DNA of 64,000 nt from Timema cristinae (Eukaryota; Arthropoda; Insecta; Phasmatodea; Timematidae). The stretch covers positions 15,130,290 through 15,194,289 of the forward strand of contig JBCFYV010000012.1 of NCBI GenBank assembly GCA_039000515.1, read 5' to 3'. The position numbers were made by a program, and so were the translations under genes. Positions 61,328-64,000 of this stretch are shown here, in pieces. The notes under the pieces were generated by a model, which saw nothing but the letters and a program-made list of their open reading frames with translations, did no database searches and was not told where the DNA came from. How positions within the stretch are numbered: the first letter of the stretch is position 1; every line of letters begins with the position of its first letter.

Positions 61328-61560
61328 TAGCACCACGTCTTACTACCCGTTCGGGTTATACGCACTTACGCTAATGTGTAATGGTAGGGTGATTGTGAGA
61401 TGAAATGAAGGACCTACAGTTTAACGTGGAATCCGAACCACGATGGAGGCCTGGCATTCCCCACATTCACAAGATGTCTTGTCAGAGGTGAAGGAAGGGT
61501 TTGGAAATCAGATAAATCTGTACCGGGACCGAGGATTTAACACCGGAACCCTCGTGTTTA
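61328..61560 (-). repeat. tRNA-derived SINE, type B
   Basis: GCACCACGTCTTACTACCCG, TTCGGGTTATACGCACTTAC, GGTAGGGTGATTGTGAGAT, GGAGGCCTGGCATTCCCCAC and GTACCGGGACCGAGGATT reproduce the copy at 23.5 kb with few changes. The A box end is missing. Confidence 0.8.
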
Positions 61561-62007
61561 TCTAAACACTGTCGTACCTACTGAGATTAACAGTCGGGTC
61601 ACTATAGCAGGATATTCTAGAACAGGTAAAAAATAGATTATTAAGTTAAGTTTAAAGAACCAAAGAGGAATCTTCCTGGAGAGGGGATTGAGCCGAGCAT
61701 TATATATATCTGGTCTACTGAGTTAGAACCACAAATAGAGATTTTGAAAAAGTGTCAATGTTTTACTTATATAAATCATTTATTTTTGATTAAAATTCAT
61801 TTGTAATTGATACTTTTGTTTTAAAACTTTAATTGATATTATGAGTGCACACATCATTGTATTGGTTCAGTTTTTAAACAAATTATCATTTGTTTGTTCA
61901 TATATTTATCTTAATACTGTAATATATTTAAATCTCCATTTTGTTAAACTATTAAAACGTCCTATTGTTTAGTTCAGAAGTGATTGAGAAACATCCATAC
62001 TTATTAT
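61561..62007. other. gene-free DNA
   Basis: No supported feature. Confidence 0.5.
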
Positions 62008-62140
62008 ACAACTAGTGGGCCGTTGCAGAGATGGTTGCCGATTATTGCACTAAAATGTACTTTAAACTTAATATTTGGAAAGGATCTATATAATAAGCCC
62101 TCACTCACTTTTTAATTAAGAGTTTACTCATCAAAGTCTA
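62008..62140 (+). repeat. dispersed repeat X, copy 2
   Basis: ACTAGTGGGCCGTTGCAGAG, TTATTGCACTAAAATGTACT, CTATATAATAAGCCCTCACT and AAGAGTTTACTCATCAAAG follow copy 1 (41.7 kb) over about 130 bp. Confidence 0.65.
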
Positions 62141-62579
62141 TCAACTCTACTTAAATGTTAGTATTCGGTGTGTAATTTTAATAAAAACTTATATTTTCTA
62201 CCTTCTAGCCCCGATGAGAATTTTAAAATGACCCATCTCCCAGATCTATATTTATTAGTTGCACCAAATCACTCAAGTAACGATTGAGCTGATATTATTT
62301 TTAAACAACGACAAATGTTATATTTAATAATATATATCTACACACAAATCATTGTTTCCATGGTGATGTAAACAAAGAATGATTATACAAATGAACCACT
62401 GCCCACACAGAAGAAAAATATGGAAAATTCACTAGGAAAATTGGGTTTAGTTTTAGGCCACTATTTTTACCGGCATCCTGATTCCCTAATCTTTAAAATT
62501 AGTGTTCATTTGTCAAGAACTGTTCAGTCACTTCTCCGTAATTTTTAACACTAGAAACGGGCTTATCAAATAATATATA
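62141..62579. other. gene-free DNA
   Basis: No supported feature. Confidence 0.5.
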
Positions 62580-63520
62580 TTAATATATAAGATAGAGAGG
62601 GTGAAAAAATGTGATAGTGAAAATGAGAGTGTAAGTGTTTGAGTGTGTGATTGTATAAGTGTGTGGGTGAGTGGGAGAAATTGATTGTAAGAAACTGAGA
62701 ATGAAAAATTTAAAAAGATCGAGTGAGTGTGATTGACTAATAGTGAGAGTATGTGTATATGTTTGAGAAAGAGACATACTGAGATAATAGGGAAGAGAGG
62801 GCGTGATAAAGTGTGTGTAAGTATATGTGTGTGGGAGAGAGAGAGAAAGTGAGAATGTAAGATTTTGGGAGGGATATTTTGTGAAATATAGATAAAATTT
62901 TATTGCGTGTGAGAAAGTTAGAGAGGGAGAGATTAGTTTATAGAAGAAAAATTAGAGTAAGATAGAGTTAGGGTGAATTTGAGATTTAGAGAGTGAGATT
63001 TAGATAGAGAGAGTGATATTAAGATAGAGAAAGTGAGATTTATTTTGAGAGTTTGAGATAGATAGAGTGAGAGTAATTTAGAGAGAGCTTGAAAAAGGAT
63101 TTTGAGAGAAAATAAATTTGAGATAACGTTTTAGAGGAGCGTTCAAGAGATAGAACATTTGAGAGAGGAAGAGTTTGAGAGAGAGTGCGTTTGAGAGAGA
63201 GAACGTTGAGAGAGAGCACGTTTGAGAGAGAGCATTTGAGAGAGAGTGTTTGAGAGAGAGAATGTTTGTGAAAGTGAACGTTTGAGTGACAGATCATTTG
63301 AAAGAAAGCTTAAGAGAGAGAGTATAATAAAAATAATTTGAGCGAAATTCTGTGACAGAGAGTATATGTGAAGGTAGAGAGTGCGTGTGGGAGAGAGATA
63401 AAGTATGAGCGAGAGAATGAGAGAAGATTATATTAGATAATGTGTTGTAGCGGGTGTGTGTGAGAGAGAATGTCAAATAGCAAGAGAATGTGAAAATATA
63501 GAGGTGGTACACAAAACATT
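62580..63520. repeat. ~940-bp purine-rich GA/TGAGAG tract
   Basis: G, A and T only for long stretches, built from GAGAGA, GTGTGT and units like CGTTTGAGAGAGAGAAC (clearest at 63120-63260, about 14-20 bp apart). It gives three serine/leucine-rich minus-strand frames (SLSQTLSL type) that are artefacts of the repeat. Confidence 0.88.
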
Positions 63521-64000
63521 ACTTTTAAATATCATATCCTCACAATTAAGCGTTAAAATGAAAACATAGCTTAACTTATGTATTTGTATTGTTTTACTGT
63601 TTGCTAAAATGAATATCAAAACCCATAATTTGAAAAAAGATGAACACCAAAACTCATACGTAGATAGCTAAACTAGATATTTTTAAACATAATTTAAGAT
63701 CAGTTGATCGTTTTTGAGCATATAATACATACCAAAATATATTTAAACATCAAGCTATCATGCGCGAAACAAAAAGTAAATAATATTTTCACAAATTTAT
63801 AAACTTAACCTTTTAGTTTTTAAATTATTCTCAATTTTATTTATTTAAATGAGAATTAACGATAACAATATTCCAATAAAAAAATAAATGTTTCCTCATT
63901 TTAGGCATCTCAATTTAAATGTGTTATGACCAGCATCCAAAGAGAAATATTCATCCAAAGAAAAAATTGTGATGTGCTTGGACCAACAAATAAAGACTGA
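63521..64000. other. gene-free AT-rich DNA
   Basis: No supported feature up to the window end. Confidence 0.5.

Noticed and set aside
62580..63512. Ser/Leu-rich minus-strand frames
   Set aside because: They translate the GA-rich tract; repeat composition explains them fully.

Overview
This is an AT-rich, gene-poor stretch of a eukaryotic nuclear genome, most likely an arthropod and probably an insect. That rests on the transposon families present (pogo/Tigger, piggyBac, an insect-type DUF4817 transposase of the mariner/IS630 kind, a Copia relic), an interstitial block of the arthropod telomere motif TTAGG, and many tRNA-derived SINEs. No intact protein-coding host gene was found. The only trace of host coding sequence is one possible 33-bp microexon near 38.35 kb, so the window may be intergenic or lie within a very large intron. 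I cannot name the species.

Layout. 0-6.6 kb: SINE relics, an uninterrupted 21-G tract, and two head-to-tail copies of a composite ~1.3-kb repeat. 6.85-10.13 kb: a pogo/Tigger DNA transposon with matching terminal inverted repeats (TIRs) and subterminal motifs. It landed in a TA microsatellite inside the second composite copy, and its transposase gene was later split by a 614-bp solo LTR and broken by stops and frameshifts. 10.1-19.1 kb: the rest of the split composite repeat, short non-autonomous repeats, a ~580-bp AT block and a third composite copy. 19.1-20.95 kb: a decayed DUF4817 transposase on the minus strand, itself split by a 578-bp MITE. 22-24 kb: SINEs. 24.0-28.0 kb: a heavily decayed Copia polyprotein. 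28-49 kb: gene-free DNA with SINEs, microsatellites, a perfect 127-bp inverted repeat (35.77-36.07 kb), a 23-bp minisatellite (36.2-36.45 kb) and the possible microexon. 49.33-55.52 kb: a piggyBac element between TTAA sites. 55.5-64 kb: more SINEs, a fold-back and a ~0.95-kb purine-rich satellite-like tract.

The most unusual object is the piggyBac element. Its left TIR is split by about 3.8 kb of a 27-bp minisatellite (roughly 140 units). The unit resembles the TIR itself, so the array looks like a tandemly amplified transposon end. Because the unit is 9 codons long and stop-free in five of six frames, it creates very long open frames on both strands (up to ~1,170 codons) that are not genes.

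A second theme is nesting: LTR in pogo, pogo in microsatellite, microsatellite in composite repeat, and MITE in transposase. This gives relative insertion dates. A third is a set of SINE types with different heads that share one 3' tail, ending in the motif GGTAGTAAGACGTGGTGCTAA followed by TAA repeats (the motif is written here one base over a 20-mer only as GGTAGTAAGACGTGGTGCTA plus A).
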